64,000 nucleotides of DNA from Nocardia vinacea (GCF_035920345.1 NZ_CP109149.1:8928001-8992000), one strand, 5' to 3'. Positions 26,048 to 35,762 are shown, counted from the first letter of the stretch. Notes: generated by a model from the sequence alone, not told the origin. Numbers and translations: made by a program.

Positions 26048-29000
26048 ATGACGGTCTCGTCCGAATTGTCCAGTGCGGCGTGGGCCGCGAGTTTGCCGCA
26101 GTCGCTGCGCGGTGAACTCGCTAGCCTCGAGGAGGCGTATTTCCGCCACGTCGACGCGGGCGATGTGGACTGCGCGATCACCGGGATCACTCAGATCTTC
26201 CGGCGGCATATGGAACTCGCGATGACCCGCCCCGTCGGGCGGGCGCTGGTGCGGGTCTATCACCCCGATGATGGCTCCGGCCTCGGCGCCGCGGTGCAGT
26301 TGGTCACCGACGATATGTCGCTGCTAGTGGAGTCGATCACCTCGTCGCTGAGCCGGATGGGCGTCAGCGTGAGCGAGGTGATCCACCCGATCTTCGAGGT
26401 GACGCGCGATCCGGACGGACGGCTGACCAGCGCCGCACCGCACGAGGTCGACAGCAACAGCACCGATGGCCTGCGCGAATCGTGGATGCATCTGCAACTG
26501 CACCCGTCGACCAGTGCGGCCCTGCTGGACCGGATCGAGCAATCCATGCCGGATGTGGTCGCGGACGTGCGTCAGGTCATCGGTGATACCGAGGCCATCA
26601 AACAGGTGCAGAGCAATCTGGCCGATGAACTGGAGGTCGCGGCGAAAACCGGCCACGCGCCGTTCCCCGATACCGATCTGGTCGATACCGCGAATCTGTT
26701 GCGCTGGTTGGCCAGTGGCAATTTCACCGTGCTCGGCTATGCCCGCTACCAACTCAGCGCAGACCAGGGACAGACGATCTCGAACCCGCTGCCCGGCACC
26801 TGCCTCGGCGTGCTGCGCCCCGATGTCGGCACCGACTTCCGGGTGCCGATCAACGCCGGCGACGGCCCGCTGCTCATGCTCACCCAAGGCCTGGTGCCCG
26901 CCACCGTGCACCGCTCGGTGTACCCGTACTTCATCGGCGTCGCCGACTTCGACGAGTCCGGCACGATCGTCGGCGAACACCTGTTCATCGGTGTCTTCAC
27001 GGTGACCGCGGTGCACGAGAACGTCCTGGATATCCCGGTGATCGAGCGCCGGGTGCGTTCGGTGATCGAGGAGAGCGGCTTCGATCTGGATTCGTTCTCC
27101 GGACAGGCCATGCTCGAGGTCGTCCAGTCGTTCCCGCGCACCGAGCTGTTCTCCTCCGATGTCGAGACCATGCGCCGCACCGCGACCGCCGTGCTGAATG
27201 TCGGTCTGCGCCGACAGGTTCGGCTGTTCCTGCGCGCGGACGGCTACGGCCGGTTCGTCGCGTGCCTGGTTTACCTGCCTCGGGATCGTTACACCACGCG
27301 GGTGCGGTTGGAGATGCAGGAAATCCTGGTGCGCGAACTGGGCGGTGTCTCCATCGACTACTCCGCGCGGGTCAGCGAAAGTGAGCTGGCCAGTGTGTAT
27401 TTCACGGTGCGCATGCCGGAATCCGAGCTCGGGGTGCCGCGCGAATCGGTGGCCCAGGCCGACACCTCCGAGGCCAATCGGCTGCGCATCCAGAACCTGC
27501 TCGCCGAGGCGACGCACACCTGGGACGACCGCCTCAACGATGCGGTGAGCACCTCGACCGTGCTGGATCCCGGGGTGGTGCAGCGCTACGCCGAGGCTTT
27601 TCCGGAGGCGTACAAACAGGATTTCGCCGCCGAGCGCGCACTGGCCGATGTGGTCCGGCTGGAGGGCCTCGCTTCGGGCTCCATCGACCAACACCTGTAT
27701 CGCCGTGCGGATTCGGTGCCGGGTTCGTGGCGGTTCACGCTCTACATCGGCGGCAGCGGCATCTCGCTGAGCCAGGTGCTGCCGGTGCTGCAGAGTCTCG
27801 GTGTCGAGGTGGTCGACGAGCGGCCGTATCAGATTCTCTTGGATCCGGTGCTCGGCGATGACGGCGGGGAACGCTGGATCTATGACTTCGGCTTGCTGGC
27901 CAGGCCGGAATTGCTGCGCAGTTCATTGGACCGGGATCTGGACGCGGAACTGTTGGAGTCTTCGGCGAGAGCCGATGCGCTGGAATCGGAGGAGCGTGGG
28001 CTGCACGACCGGTTCACCGAGGCCTTCGAAGCGGTCTGGTTCGGGCGTGGCGAAGCCGACGGGCTCAATGAACTCGTGCTGCGCGCCCGGCTGACGTGGC
28101 GGGCCGTATCGATCCTGCGGATGTACGCGAAGTACCTGCAGCAGGCCGACTTCCCGTACAGCCAGGCCAATATCACCAGGGTGCTGCTCGCCTACCCGGA
28201 TATCGCGCGGCTGTTCGTCGATCTGTTCGCGGCGCGGTTCGATCCCGATACCGAATCGGCCGAGCACGCCGCCGAGTTGGAGACCCGGGTCCGCGGCCGC
28301 ATCGATGAGGTCGTCAGCTTGGACGCCGACCGGATCCTGCGTGCGATCCTCTCGCTGGTCAAGGCGACGCTGCGGACGAACTATTACGTGACCGATGCCC
28401 AGGGCAATTCGCGCGGGTACGTCTCGGTGAAGGTGGAACCGCGCGAGATCGCCGAATTGCCCAAGCCGAGGCCGCAATTCGAGATCTTTGTGTATTCGCC
28501 GCGGGTCGAGGGTGTGCATCTGCGCTTCGGTCCGGTGGCGCGTGGTGGGTTGCGCTGGTCGGACCGTTTGGAGGATTTCCGCACCGAGATCCTGGGCCTG
28601 GTGAAGGCGCAGGCGGTGAAGAACGCGGTGATCGTACCGGTCGGTGCCAAGGGCGGATTCGTGGTGAAGCAGCCGCCCGCCGCCACCGGTGATCCGACCG
28701 CGGATCGGCAGGCACTCGGCGCGGAGGGCGTCGAATGCTATCGGACCTTCATCTCCGGACTGCTCGATGTCACCGACAACGTCGACCGCGTGACCGGTGC
28801 GGTACTGCCGCCCGCGCGGGTGATCCGCCGCGACGGCGACGACACCTACCTGGTGGTGGCCGCCGATAAGGGCACCGCGACCTTCTCCGATATCGCCAAT
28901 GATGTGGCTCAGCGCTACGGCTTCTGGCTCGGTGACGCATTCGCCTCCGGTGGTTCAGCGGGTTACGACCACAAGGCGATGGGCATCACCGCCAAAGGTG

Positions 29001-30985
29001 CATGGGAGAGCGTGAAGCGCCACTTCCAGGAGATGGATATCGACACGCAGACAACCGATTTCACCGTGGTCGGGGTCGGCGATATGAGCGGCGATGTCTT
29101 CGGCAACGGCATGCTGCTGTCCGAGCACATCCGGTTGGTCGCGGCCTTCGACCACCGGCACATCTTCCTGGATCCGAATCCCGAAGCGGCGACGTCGTTC
29201 CGGGAGCGGCAGCGGATGTTCGCACTGCCGCGCTCGTCGTGGGCCGATTACGACACCTCGCTGATCAGCACCGGCGGTGGCGTCTGGGATCGCACCGTGA
29301 AGTCGGTACCGATCAGCCCGCAGGCGCGAAAGGCATTGGGGCTGGCCGATGATGTGGTCGCGCTGTCACCGCCGGAACTGGTGCGGGCGATCCTGCTCGC
29401 GCCGGCACAGTTGCTGTGGAACGGCGGCATCGGCACCTACATCAAGGCGAGTACCGAGACCAATGCCGAGGTCGGTGACAAGTCCAATGACGCGGTGCGC
29501 GTCAATGGAAATCAGCTGCGGGTCAAGGTGATCGGCGAGGGCGGCAATCTGGGTGCGACCGCACTCGGCCGAATCGAGTTCTGCCGCAACGGCGGCAAGA
29601 TGAACACCGACGCACTGGACAACTCCGCCGGTGTCGACTGCTCCGACCACGAGGTCAATATCAAGGTGCTGCTCGACGGCGTGGTCAGCGCGGGCGTGCT
29701 GCCCGAGGCCGAACGCAATCCGCTGCTCGCCTCGATGACCGATGAGGTCGCCCAGATGGTGTTGCAGGACAACGTCTCCCAGAATTTCTTGATGGGCATC
29801 TCCCGGGCCGAGGCGCCCGGGATGCTGAATGTGCACGAGCGGCTCATCGAAGATCTGGAGGCGCGTCGCGGGGTGGATCGCGAGCTCGAGGCGCTGCCCT
29901 CGGAGGTGGAGATCAAGCGCAGGCTCGAGGAGGGCACCGGTCTCGCCTCGCCTGAATTGTCCAATCTCATGGCGCACGTGAAGCTTTCGCTCAAGGCCGA
30001 CTTGCTGGAAACCGATCTGCCGGAGATCGCGTACTTCGCCACCCGGCTGCCGGAGTATTTCCCGACACCGTTGCGCGAGCGTTTCGGCACCGCCATCAAG
30101 CGGCACCGACTGCGTCGCGAGATCACCACCACCATGGTGGTGAACGAGATGGTCGACTACGGCGGCATCTCCTATGCCCATCGGCTGACCGAGGAGATCG
30201 GCGCCAGCTCGACCGACGCGGTGCGCGCATTCGCGGCGGCCAGCGAGATCTTCGATCTGCACGATATGTGGGCGCGGATCCGGGATACCGACGCCCCGGT
30301 ATCGGTGCGCGACGAACTCGAACTGGAGACCAAGCGCACGCTGGATCGCGCCTCGCGCTGGTTGCTGACCAACCGTCCGCAGCCGATCGCGGTCGGCGCG
30401 GAGATCAACCGGTACAGCCGGGGCGTGCGGGAACTGGCGCCGCAGGTGCCCGGCTGGTTGCGCGGGCATCACGTCTCGACGCTGACCGATCAGTCCGCCG
30501 AAGTGATCGCGCGCGGCGCGCCGACCGACCTCGCCACCGAGGTCTTCGGGCTGCTGAATCTGTTCCCGCTGCTCGATGTGTTGGATATCGCAGATATCAC
30601 CGATCGCAGCGGCGACGAGGTCGGCTCGCTGTACTACGCGCTCAACGATCACCTCAAGATCGATTGGCTGTTGCAGGCGGTCAGCCACCTGGAACGCGGC
30701 GATCGCTGGCATGCGCTGGCCCGGCTCGCACTGCGCGACGATATGTACGGATCGCTGCGCTCGCTGACCCTCGATGTGCTCTCCGGCGGCGACCCGGAGG
30801 AGACAGCGGACGAGAAGATTGCATACTGGGAGTCGAAAAACCAGTCCCGGCTCGGGCGCGCTCGGGCCGCGCTGTCGGAGTTGTTCGAGTCCGGAACCCA
30901 CGATCTCGCCACGCTGTCGGTTGCAGCGCGGCAAGTGCGAAGCATGGTGAGCGGGGTGGGCGCCCAATCGGAGGTACCGCGTTGA
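26048..30985 (+). CDS. gdh: Large NAD-specific glutamate dehydrogenase
   Basis: A 1645-aa enzyme of the large (about 180-kDa) NAD-GDH class. A long N-terminal regulatory part (ACT-like segments) precedes the catalytic domain at about 730-1230. Visible motifs are the dehydrogenase Lys in VPVGAKGGFVVKQP (about residue 870), SDRLEDFRTEILGLVKAQ just before it, and VVGVGDMSGDVFGNGML in the dinucleotide-binding part. It deaminates glutamate to 2-oxoglutarate and NADH, serving carbon-nitrogen balance; in mycobacteria it is controlled by GarA. I start at ATG 26048 with GAGGAG upstream; the in-frame extension to 25883 does not resemble the family. The thioesterase gene overlaps its stop. Confidence 0.95.
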   Translation: MTVSSELSSAAWAASLPQSLRGELASLEEAYFRHVDAGDVDCAITGITQIFRRHMELAMTRPVGRALVRVYHPDDGSGLGAAVQLVTDDMSLLVESITSSLSRMGVSVSEVIHPIFEVTRDPDGRLTSAAPHEVDSNSTDGLRESWMHLQLHPSTSAALLDRIEQSMPDVVADVRQVIGDTEAIKQVQSNLADELEVAAKTGHAPFPDTDLVDTANLLRWLASGNFTVLGYARYQLSADQGQTISNPLPGTCLGVLRPDVGTDFRVPINAGDGPLLMLTQGLVPATVHRSVYPYFIGVADFDESGTIVGEHLFIGVFTVTAVHENVLDIPVIERRVRSVIEESGFDLDSFSGQAMLEVVQSFPRTELFSSDVETMRRTATAVLNVGLRRQVRLFLRADGYGRFVACLVYLPRDRYTTRVRLEMQEILVRELGGVSIDYSARVSESELASVYFTVRMPESELGVPRESVAQADTSEANRLRIQNLLAEATHTWDDRLNDAVSTSTVLDPGVVQRYAEAFPEAYKQDFAAERALADVVRLEGLASGSIDQHLYRRADSVPGSWRFTLYIGGSGISLSQVLPVLQSLGVEVVDERPYQILLDPVLGDDGGERWIYDFGLLARPELLRSSLDRDLDAELLESSARADALESEERGLHDRFTEAFEAVWFGRGEADGLNELVLRARLTWRAVSILRMYAKYLQQADFPYSQANITRVLLAYPDIARLFVDLFAARFDPDTESAEHAAELETRVRGRIDEVVSLDADRILRAILSLVKATLRTNYYVTDAQGNSRGYVSVKVEPREIAELPKPRPQFEIFVYSPRVEGVHLRFGPVARGGLRWSDRLEDFRTEILGLVKAQAVKNAVIVPVGAKGGFVVKQPPAATGDPTADRQALGAEGVECYRTFISGLLDVTDNVDRVTGAVLPPARVIRRDGDDTYLVVAADKGTATFSDIANDVAQRYGFWLGDAFASGGSAGYDHKAMGITAKGAWESVKRHFQEMDIDTQTTDFTVVGVGDMSGDVFGNGMLLSEHIRLVAAFDHRHIFLDPNPEAATSFRERQRMFALPRSSWADYDTSLISTGGGVWDRTVKSVPISPQARKALGLADDVVALSPPELVRAILLAPAQLLWNGGIGTYIKASTETNAEVGDKSNDAVRVNGNQLRVKVIGEGGNLGATALGRIEFCRNGGKMNTDALDNSAGVDCSDHEVNIKVLLDGVVSAGVLPEAERNPLLASMTDEVAQMVLQDNVSQNFLMGISRAEAPGMLNVHERLIEDLEARRGVDRELEALPSEVEIKRRLEEGTGLASPELSNLMAHVKLSLKADLLETDLPEIAYFATRLPEYFPTPLRERFGTAIKRHRLRREITTTMVVNEMVDYGGISYAHRLTEEIGASSTDAVRAFAAASEIFDLHDMWARIRDTDAPVSVRDELELETKRTLDRASRWLLTNRPQPIAVGAEINRYSRGVRELAPQVPGWLRGHHVSTLTDQSAEVIARGAPTDLATEVFGLLNLFPLLDVLDIADITDRSGDEVGSLYYALNDHLKIDWLLQAVSHLERGDRWHALARLALRDDMYGSLRSLTLDVLSGGDPEETADEKIAYWESKNQSRLGRARAALSELFESGTHDLATLSVAARQVRSMVSGVGAQSEVPR

Positions 30986-31449
30986 CCAGTTCGCTCGACG
31001 GTAATGGGAGCGCGCTTGGTGGCAGCCTGCTGCTGCCCAAGCGCTTCCACGCCAAGGTAGACGTCAGGTGGTCGGATATGGACGTGTTCCAGCACGTCAA
31101 CCATGCCCGCATGGTGACGCTGCTGGAGGAGGCGCGGATTCCGTGGCTGTTCGAGGACGGACGCCCGACCGCGCCGTTGCGCGAGGGCTGCGTGCTGGCG
31201 GACCTTCGGGTCCGCTACCGCGGCCAGCTGCGTCACGACGACACCCCGCTCGATATCGCCATGTGGATCGAGCAGCTGCGTGCGGTCGACTTCACCATCG
31301 GCTACGAGGTCCGGGCCAACGGCGCGGCCCCGGACTCGCCGCCCGCGGTGATCGCCTCCACCCAGATCGCGGCCTTCGATATGCGCACGCAGCGCCTGCG
31401 TCGGCTCACCGATACCGAACGTGATTACCTCGCCGAGTGGAAAGAGTGA
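30982..31449 (+). CDS. Hotdog-fold acyl-CoA thioesterase (Rv2475c-like)
   Basis: A 155-aa 4HBT-type thioesterase. VDVRWSDMDVFQHVNHARMV (about 22-41) is the hallmark segment with the catalytic Asp and the 'HVNHA' turn; LLEEARIPWLF follows on the central helix. TTG 30982 overlaps the gdh stop (TTGA), with GGAGGT (30970-30975) at 6-nt spacing, so translation is coupled to gdh. The same gene order occurs in M. tuberculosis. Substrate unknown. Confidence 0.85.
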   Translation: MTSSLDGNGSALGGSLLLPKRFHAKVDVRWSDMDVFQHVNHARMVTLLEEARIPWLFEDGRPTAPLREGCVLADLRVRYRGQLRHDDTPLDIAMWIEQLRAVDFTIGYEVRANGAAPDSPPAVIASTQIAAFDMRTQRLRRLTDTERDYLAEWKE

Positions 31450-31491
31450 ACGCTTGCCCGGCTCGCTCGGGCGGCGGATTCGGATGGCCGG

Positions 31492-31640
31492 GTGGTAATG
31501 GCTGGCTTCGGTCGTCGAGCAGTGGTCGTCGGCATCGTCGGTCGTGTGGTGATGGCTGAATCCGGTCGTACAGCGGTCGTGAAAGGGCGAGGGCTGACCT
31601 CGGTTGTCGTGTGGCGACTGGGTCCGGCTGCGATATGGGA
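31492..31640. repeat. Three imperfect direct repeats between thioesterase and Rv2474c-like genes
   Basis: GTGGTAATGGCTG...TTCGGTCG (from 31492), GTGGTGATGGCTGAATCCGGTCG (from 31546, shortened form) and GTGGCGACTGGGTCCGG (from 31611) are related, interspersed with GTCGT-rich spacer. They fill the intergenic region and end at the next ribosome-binding site. Confidence 0.45.
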
Positions 31641-31646
31641 GCACTG

Positions 31647-32312
31647 ATGTCGGGACAACGCGTCCTGGATGTTGCCGATCCGGCTGAGCGGGAGAATCTG
31701 GCGACATTCTTGAGCCGAGCTGTTCGGCTGGATCCGGCGGCGGTGGTGCGTCTGCGCCGTCGCGGGGAGCGGTACGTATCTGCTTGGGTGGCAACGGGTT
31801 TCGAGGCACTCGCGGTACGTACCGTGGTCGCCGAGCTTGGTGTCGACGATGTCACCGTCGGTGCCGATCTGGTGTTGGCCGGTCTGCCGTCCGGCAGTCC
31901 GATCGACCTCGGCTACTCGATGGATTCGGCATGGCGCGGTGCGCTGCCGCCGGATGTCGGCTTCGAACATGTCGACGATGTGCCCGCGCGCACCCTCGTC
32001 GAACTCGCCGAACAAGGCGCAGCACTGGCCAAGGAACACGGCAGCAACCATGGCCCGCCCGCCTCCCTGCTCGACCAGACGGTGCTTACGGTATCCGCGG
32101 CCGCGGCTCAGGTGCAGGTTCCGATGCGCGTCGTATTTGCCCTCACCGCAATGGATTTCATCCCGCACGCCGGTGACAAGGCCGACTCCCGCCGCATCCT
32201 GCCCACCGAAATCGTCCGGGTCCGTGCCACCAAAACCTGGCTGCGCCTCGACGCCCGCTACGGTTCCGTCGCCCGGCGCCGTGGCGGCGGCATCCCTCTG
32301 ACTCCCAGCTGA
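31647..32312 (+). CDS. Conserved hypothetical protein (Rv2474c-like)
   Basis: A 221-aa soluble protein of unknown function. Features: an N-terminal LATFLSRAVRLDPAAVVRLR helix, VGFEHVDDVPARTLVELAEQG in the middle and a C-terminal basic tail (VARRRGGGIPLTPS). Position directly after the gdh-linked thioesterase matches Rv2474c in M. tuberculosis, and the length agrees. ATG 31647 follows GGGAG at 5-nt spacing; ATG 31635 is an alternative. Confidence 0.72.
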   Translation: MSGQRVLDVADPAERENLATFLSRAVRLDPAAVVRLRRRGERYVSAWVATGFEALAVRTVVAELGVDDVTVGADLVLAGLPSGSPIDLGYSMDSAWRGALPPDVGFEHVDDVPARTLVELAEQGAALAKEHGSNHGPPASLLDQTVLTVSAAAAQVQVPMRVVFALTAMDFIPHAGDKADSRRILPTEIVRVRATKTWLRLDARYGSVARRRGGGIPLTPS

Positions 32313-32536
32313 CCCCGCCCGCAGCCGTCGGTGCCGGTCGTGTGAATTCCCGCGCCCCCTGTCGGGATTCGTACTGTCGGCACCGAAACGGGTTGGATCC
32401 CGAGAGAGGGTGCGGCTGATCGCATTCGGCATTGCCGATGGTGGTCTCCGGACCAGGCGGTGCTAGTCCGCTCACCCGCTCGGGATTCGGGATCCTCTTG
32501 GATGAGGTGGTCCTGAAAGACGTGTCTGCGCACCCT

Positions 32537-32582
32537 TTGTCGTAAATGCGCACCCGGTGTACCGGGTGTGCACCCGCGACAA
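32537..32582. terminator. Large stem-loop between convergent genes
   Basis: CACCCGGT-GT-ACCGGGTG (32551-32568) is a perfect 8+2+8 dyad, and an outer pair TTGTCG (32537-32542)/CGACAA (32577-32582) extends it. It sits between the convergent Rv2474c-like and azlD genes, so a bidirectional terminator is likely. Confidence 0.5.
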
Positions 32583-32595
32583 GCAGTGTGGCGGG

Positions 32596-32916
32596 TCAGG
32601 TGACGCCGACCAGGCGCAGCAGGGCGGTCGTACCCGCCGCGGCCAGGATGGCCACCAGCATCGGTTGGTTGCGCCACGCCAGCAGGCCGCCGACCAAAAC
32701 CCCTGCGGGTAAGGCGAATCCGAGGTGGCCGGTGCCCGTGGGCACAGTGGTGATGGCGACCATCGCCGCGAGCAGGACAACCGCGCCGATCTCCAGCAGT
32801 TTGGTTGCTCGCTCTGGGAAGCGGATGCGGTTGCGCAGTGCCGGGCCCGATGAACGGAAGGCATATGTTCCGGCGGAGAGTGCGGACATGGCTACCAACA
32901 AGATCGGGGTACTCAC
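32596..32916 (-). CDS. azlD: AzlD-family branched-chain amino-acid transport protein
   Basis: A 106-aa membrane protein with about three to four helices (ILLVAMSALSAGTYAFR, LEIGAVVLLAAMVAITTV, FALPAGVLVGGLLAWR, MLVAILAAAGTTALLRL), the size and pattern of AzlD, the small partner of AzlC in branched-chain amino-acid export. GTG 32916 has GGAGG at 7-nt spacing. It lies 58 bp downstream of azlC, in the same operon. Confidence 0.82.
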   Translation of the reverse strand: MSTPILLVAMSALSAGTYAFRSSGPALRNRIRFPERATKLLEIGAVVLLAAMVAITTVPTGTGHLGFALPAGVLVGGLLAWRNQPMLVAILAAAGTTALLRLVGVT

Positions 32917-32974
32917 GCCTGCGCCTCCACGGTCCTCGGTTCGGCCGGACGTGCTCCGCCGATGAATCGCTTGC

Positions 32975-33697
32975 TCATGCCGCCTGCGTCTCTCCGGGCT
33001 CGGCCTCGCTGTCGCCTTTCCTCGAAATAGCGAAGAACAGCCCCGAAAGCGCAACCAGCACAGGCATTCCCGCGGGTAAAAACGGCGCACTCGCCACGGC
33101 CGCACTCGCCCCGATCAGGGCCGCGCGCAGCGTGCCGCGGGCTCGCAAGGCGGGCGTGATCAGCGATAACAGCACCGCGGGGAACACCGCGTCCAACCCG
33201 ATCGCACCGGTATCGGGCACCACCGTGCCGATCAGCGCACCGATCGCCGCGCCACCCGGCCACGCGATGAGCACACCCAACCCGCTCACCCAATACGCGG
33301 CCCGCCGACGCGCCACATCGGGCTGGGCGAGTGCCAGCGCGACGGATTCGTCGTTCATCACGTGTACGCCGATGCGCCGCCGCCATCCGGTGCCAACCAC
33401 ATCGGGCACCGACAGTCCGTACGGCAGATGCCTGGCATTGACCAGCAGTCCGGCCAGCACCGCCGCGATCGGGCTGCCACCGGCGGCCATGATTCCGATG
33501 AACAGGAACTCCGCGCCGCCCGCGAGCACCACGATCCCGAGCACGATCGGTACCCAGAGTGGAAAACCGGAGGTGACAGCGGTCGCACCGTAGGAAACGC
33601 CGATCAGCCCGACCGCGAGCAGTACCGCCGCGATTCCGGAGAGTGTATCCCGATCAAGTGTTCGCCATGTCGAACGCATGTTGCTTATAGTGAACAT
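32975..33697 (-). CDS. azlC: AzlC-family branched-chain amino-acid exporter
   Basis: About 240 aa with five to six helices. Characteristic AzlC features are LSGIAAVLLAVGLIGVSYGA, 'GGAEFLFIGIMAAGGSPIAAVLAGLLVNARHLPYGLS'-type segment (NARHLPYG) and DESVALALAQP. AzlC with AzlD exports branched-chain or other neutral amino acids. I choose ATG 33697 (MFTISNMRS); ATG 33679 is possible. The start region overlaps a palindrome, and a divergent XRE-cupin regulator follows. Confidence 0.82.
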   Translation of the reverse strand: MFTISNMRSTWRTLDRDTLSGIAAVLLAVGLIGVSYGATAVTSGFPLWVPIVLGIVVLAGGAEFLFIGIMAAGGSPIAAVLAGLLVNARHLPYGLSVPDVVGTGWRRRIGVHVMNDESVALALAQPDVARRRAAYWVSGLGVLIAWPGGAAIGALIGTVVPDTGAIGLDAVFPAVLLSLITPALRARGTLRAALIGASAAVASAPFLPAGMPVLVALSGLFFAISRKGDSEAEPGETQAA

Positions 33698-33698
33698 G
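33677..33698. promoter_or_regulatory. Palindrome over the azlC start, candidate XRE operator
   Basis: CATGTT-N10-AACATG with a TATA centre (16 of 22 positions symmetric). It covers the azlC start codons and lies 95 bp from the divergent regulator's ATG. Binding there would block azlC translation-start transcription. Confidence 0.45.
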
Positions 33699-33792
33699 GC
33701 GGGACGATTCGTCAATATGGTTCTCTGTTTGGCGGTCAGCTGTACTCACCCCCCCGGCCGGCCTGCTATCCACCTAGTCGACGGGAGCGGAA

Positions 33793-34353
33793 ATGGAGCA
33801 GAGTCCGACGACGCCACAGGCGGTGATCGCCGCTGCCCTGCGCCGCGAGCGCACCCGCGCCGGGCTATCGCTCACCGAGGTCGCCAACCGCGCGGGAGTG
33901 GCGAAATCCACACTGTCCCAACTGGAATCCGGCACCGGCAATCCGAGCTTGGAGACCTTGTGGGCGCTGTGCGTCGCCCTGGATATGCCCTTCTCCCGGC
34001 TGCTCGACCCGCCGCGGCCCACCGTTCACGTCATCCGTGCGGGGGAGGGGCCGGTGGTGGCCGCCGCCGAGTCCGAGTACCGCGCAACGCTGCTGGCGGC
34101 CGGTCCGGCCAACTCCCGCCGCGATCTGTTCCGCATTACGTCCGAACCCGGTCATGCGCGCAAATCGGAGCCGCATATCCCGGGCGTGGTCGAGCATGTG
34201 CTCCTCGCCAGTGGACGCGCGCTCGTCGGCCCGATCGACGCACCGGTCGAACTGACACCCGGCGACTACATCGCCTACCCGGGTGACGCACCGCACATTT
34301 TCGAGGCCCTCGAACGCGACACTTGGGCAACGCTGGTCGTCGAATACACGTGA
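33793..34353 (+). CDS. XRE-family regulator with C-terminal cupin domain
   Basis: A 186-aa protein. The N-terminal HTH (LRRERTRAGLSLTEVANRAG, then VAKSTLSQLESGTGNPSLET, about 16-55) is the XRE/Cro type with the SQLE...NPSL signature; the C-terminal half (about 110-185) is a small cupin (EHVLLASGRALVGPIDAPVE, YIAYPGDAPHIFEAL). Such regulators sense a small ligand in the cupin. It is divergent from azlCD and is the likely controller of that exporter, probably in response to an amino acid. Confidence 0.87.
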   Translation: MEQSPTTPQAVIAAALRRERTRAGLSLTEVANRAGVAKSTLSQLESGTGNPSLETLWALCVALDMPFSRLLDPPRPTVHVIRAGEGPVVAAAESEYRATLLAAGPANSRRDLFRITSEPGHARKSEPHIPGVVEHVLLASGRALVGPIDAPVELTPGDYIAYPGDAPHIFEALERDTWATLVVEYT

Positions 34354-34460
34354 TTCCCGGTCGGCTCGTCCGAATCCTGACGATCAACGGGCTGCCGGAA
34401 TTCCGGCCCGGCGGCTTAGGCCATGTGAAAGCCACTCGGGCCCGCGCATACCTTGAAGCT

Positions 34461-35168
34461 TCAGGCCGCGCCTTCACCGAGATACTGCAACCACACCGGA
34501 TCCAGCTCCGCAGTGGTCGAGAGCAGTCGCCAATGCGGCCCCTTCGGCGAAACCAGCGGCGAACGCAACGTCCACCCCAGCTCGCTGAGCAGCTTGTCGG
34601 CCTTGCGGTGGTTACACGGCGCGCAGCTGGCGACGCAGTTCTCCCAGGAATGTTCACCGCCGCGGCTGCGCGGGATGACGTGGTCGATGGTCTCCGCCTT
34701 CCCGCCGCAATAGCCGCAGCGGTAGCGGTCGCGATGCATGAGGGCGGCACGGGTCATCGGGACGCGCGCGCGATAAGGGACGTGCACATAGCTGCGTAGC
34801 CGGATGACGGACGGAATCGTGACGGCGGATTCGGCGGAATGCACCACCGAACCCTCGGGGTCGTGGTGGACGGTATCGGCTTTATCGCAGATGAGAAGTA
34901 CGACGGCGCGGCGCGCGGACAGTGCGGTGAGCGGCTCGTAGGTGGCATTCAGAAGCAGCACCCGGCGCTTCAACCAGTTGGCGGCCTCGTTCTGGACGGC
35001 CGTGAGGTGTGCGATGTGGTGAGCAGGCTCACCGGTGCGATGGGCACCCGGATAGTGGTCGGACAAGATGTGCAGCGGAGTAGCCCCCGACCCACGATTG
35101 TGGACGTCGGCGGGCTGGAGTTGTCGGTGCGTCCTGGCCTCATGTGATCGGCCGTGCCGCTGCTTCAT
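34461..35168 (-). CDS. HNH endonuclease family protein (Rv2469c-like)
   Basis: About 235 aa. A conserved N-terminal block (KRRVLLLNATYEPLTALSAR) precedes the HNH nuclease module: YRCGYCGGKAETIDHVIPRS, GGEHSWENCVASCAPCNHRK, with two CxxC zinc pairs and the catalytic DH and N/H residues all present. The C-terminus LGEGAA matches Rv2469c from memory. Biological role unknown; it is a chromosomal, not phage-associated, HNH protein. I start at ATG 35168; a TTG just before KRRVLLL is an alternative. Divergent from glbO. Confidence 0.82.
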   Translation of the reverse strand: MKQRHGRSHEARTHRQLQPADVHNRGSGATPLHILSDHYPGAHRTGEPAHHIAHLTAVQNEAANWLKRRVLLLNATYEPLTALSARRAVVLLICDKADTVHHDPEGSVVHSAESAVTIPSVIRLRSYVHVPYRARVPMTRAALMHRDRYRCGYCGGKAETIDHVIPRSRGGEHSWENCVASCAPCNHRKADKLLSELGWTLRSPLVSPKGPHWRLLSTTAELDPVWLQYLGEGAA

Positions 35169-35357
35169 GGTGACCCCGGTTTCGTAGTTTTCAAGATCAT
35201 GTGGTATCTCGGCAGAGACTGCCACCCAGTTGACCATGGAACGCCTGCTATTGCACGGTGATTTCGCACAATGTCGGATGAACTGTGGTTGAAGGGCCGC
35301 CCGTTCGTAACGCGGGCACAATGGACGGCGGCACATTGCCCCGATCGAGAGGACCTG

Positions 35358-35762
35358 ATGAGTTCCGGCGAGCAGACAGCCACGTCGTTCTACGAGGCGA
35401 TCGGTGGGGCGGAGACGTTCCAGCGGATCGTCGCGGCGTTCTATCGCGAGGTGGCGGCCGATGAGGTGCTGCGCCCGCTGTATCCGGAGCAGGACCTCGG
35501 ACCGGCCGAGCGGCGCCTGCGCATGTTCCTGGAGCAGTACTGGGGCGGGCCGCGCACCTACTCCGACGAACGCGGGCACCCGCGGCTGCGGATGCGGCAT
35601 ATGCCGTTCAAAATCGGTCCGGTGGAGCGCGACGCGTGGCTGCGCTGCATGCGCATCGGCGTGGCGGAAATCGAACCGGAAATTCTGGACGATGAACATC
35701 GCAAGGCATTGCTCGACTATTTGGAGATGGCGGCAAATTCGCTGATGAATGCGGCTTGGTGA
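35358..35762 (+). CDS. glbO: Truncated haemoglobin, group II (GlbO)
   Basis: A 134-aa 2/2 globin. [20 protein letters not shown] carries the B-helix Phe/Tyr pair, [20 protein letters not shown] the short E helix, [20 protein letters not shown] the group II 'YWGGP' and H-P-R-L segment, and MPFKIGP leads to the proximal His region. Trp and Tyr positions are those of HbO proteins, which bind O2 tightly. ATG 35358 follows GAGAGGA. Neighbour of aglA and the HNH gene, as in M. tuberculosis. Confidence 0.92.
   Translation: MSSGEQTATSFYEAIGGAETFQRIVAAFYREVAADEVLRPLYPEQDLGPAERRLRMFLEQYWGGPRTYSDERGHPRLRMRHMPFKIGPVERDAWLRCMRIGVAEIEPEILDDEHRKALLDYLEMAANSLMNAAW

Noticed and set aside
29366..30967. Long minus-strand frame inside the glutamate dehydrogenase gene
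   Set aside because: Shadow frame; the plus-strand GDH covers the region without interruption.
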